Shown piece after piece: positions 13,872 through 13,986 of a stretch of 13,986 nucleotides of DNA; position 1 is the first letter of the stretch, and every line of letters begins with the position of its first letter. The translations under genes were made by a program, and so were the position numbers. Origin of the DNA: an uncultured Chloroflexales bacterium. Its GTDB lineage: Bacteria > Chloroflexota > Chloroflexia > Chloroflexales > Chloroflexaceae. A model generated the notes under the pieces. That model had not been told where the DNA came from and ran no database searches. It was given only the letters and a program-made list of their open reading frames with translations. Location: NCBI GenBank assembly GCA_937902315.1, contig CALGUG010000063.1, positions 1 to 13,986 on the forward strand. Direction: 5' to 3'.

Positions 13872-13986
13872 GGTGTACGGTAAACCCTTAATCAAGGCTG
13901 GTGTAAAAGGATTACTAGATCATTGGCGCAAATTTCGTGTTTGTAGTACAGTTATTTCTCACACAAAGTGCGAAAATCCTTATCAA

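Noticed and set aside
13774..13986. tRNA or other structured RNA gene after argH
   Set aside because: I could find no cloverleaf arms or CCA end, only the terminator, the second hairpin and weak short inverted repeats.

Overview
The window looks like bacterial chromosome, about 55-60% GC by eye. The very long multi-GAF regulator, a MutY-type glycosylase with a short C-terminus and TGG-extended -10 promoters suggest a Chloroflexota-like organism (Herpetosiphon/Chloroflexales type). That assignment is an inference from gene style, not a database result. I see no rRNA, tRNA, CRISPR array, transposase, phage or plasmid gene.

Layout, left to right. (1) 1-562: a gene-poor repeat region. It opens with a 42-bp tandem array, in which CTTGCAC recurs every 21 bp, and also holds one copy of a dispersed repeat. 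(2) 563-1546: an A/G-specific adenine glycosylase gene (mutY-like) that is probably read from a leaderless transcript and ends at a strong terminator. (3) 1674-1901, minus strand: a small zinc-ribbon protein. It is divergent from the next gene across about 400 bp containing several inverted repeats. (4) 2304-6818 and 6822-8726: a 1504-residue regulator with seven GAF domains and a SpoIIE/RsbU-type PP2C phosphatase, followed after 3 bp by a membrane acyltransferase carrying an SGNH domain. (5) 9003-9995 and 10038-11030: two tandem Gfo/Idh/MocA oxidoreductases behind a long, foldable leader, closed by a terminator. (6) 11031-11504: a second gene-free, repeat-rich region with a direct and an inverted copy of the dispersed repeat, a perfect hairpin and a degenerate 9-bp purine-rich repeat. 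(7) 11505-12326 and 12376-13773: a SpoU/TrmH-family RNA methyltransferase and argininosuccinate lyase (argH), ended by a textbook terminator. (8) 13774-13986: intergenic, with a second hairpin.

Functionally this is mostly housekeeping (DNA repair, RNA modification, arginine synthesis) beside a signalling/envelope pair and a small dehydrogenase operon. I found no clear new multi-gene system. The most unusual material is non-coding: the 21-bp phased array, the repeat family shared by the mutY and methyltransferase upstream regions, and the leader of the dehydrogenase operon. The unusual protein is the seven-GAF phosphatase.
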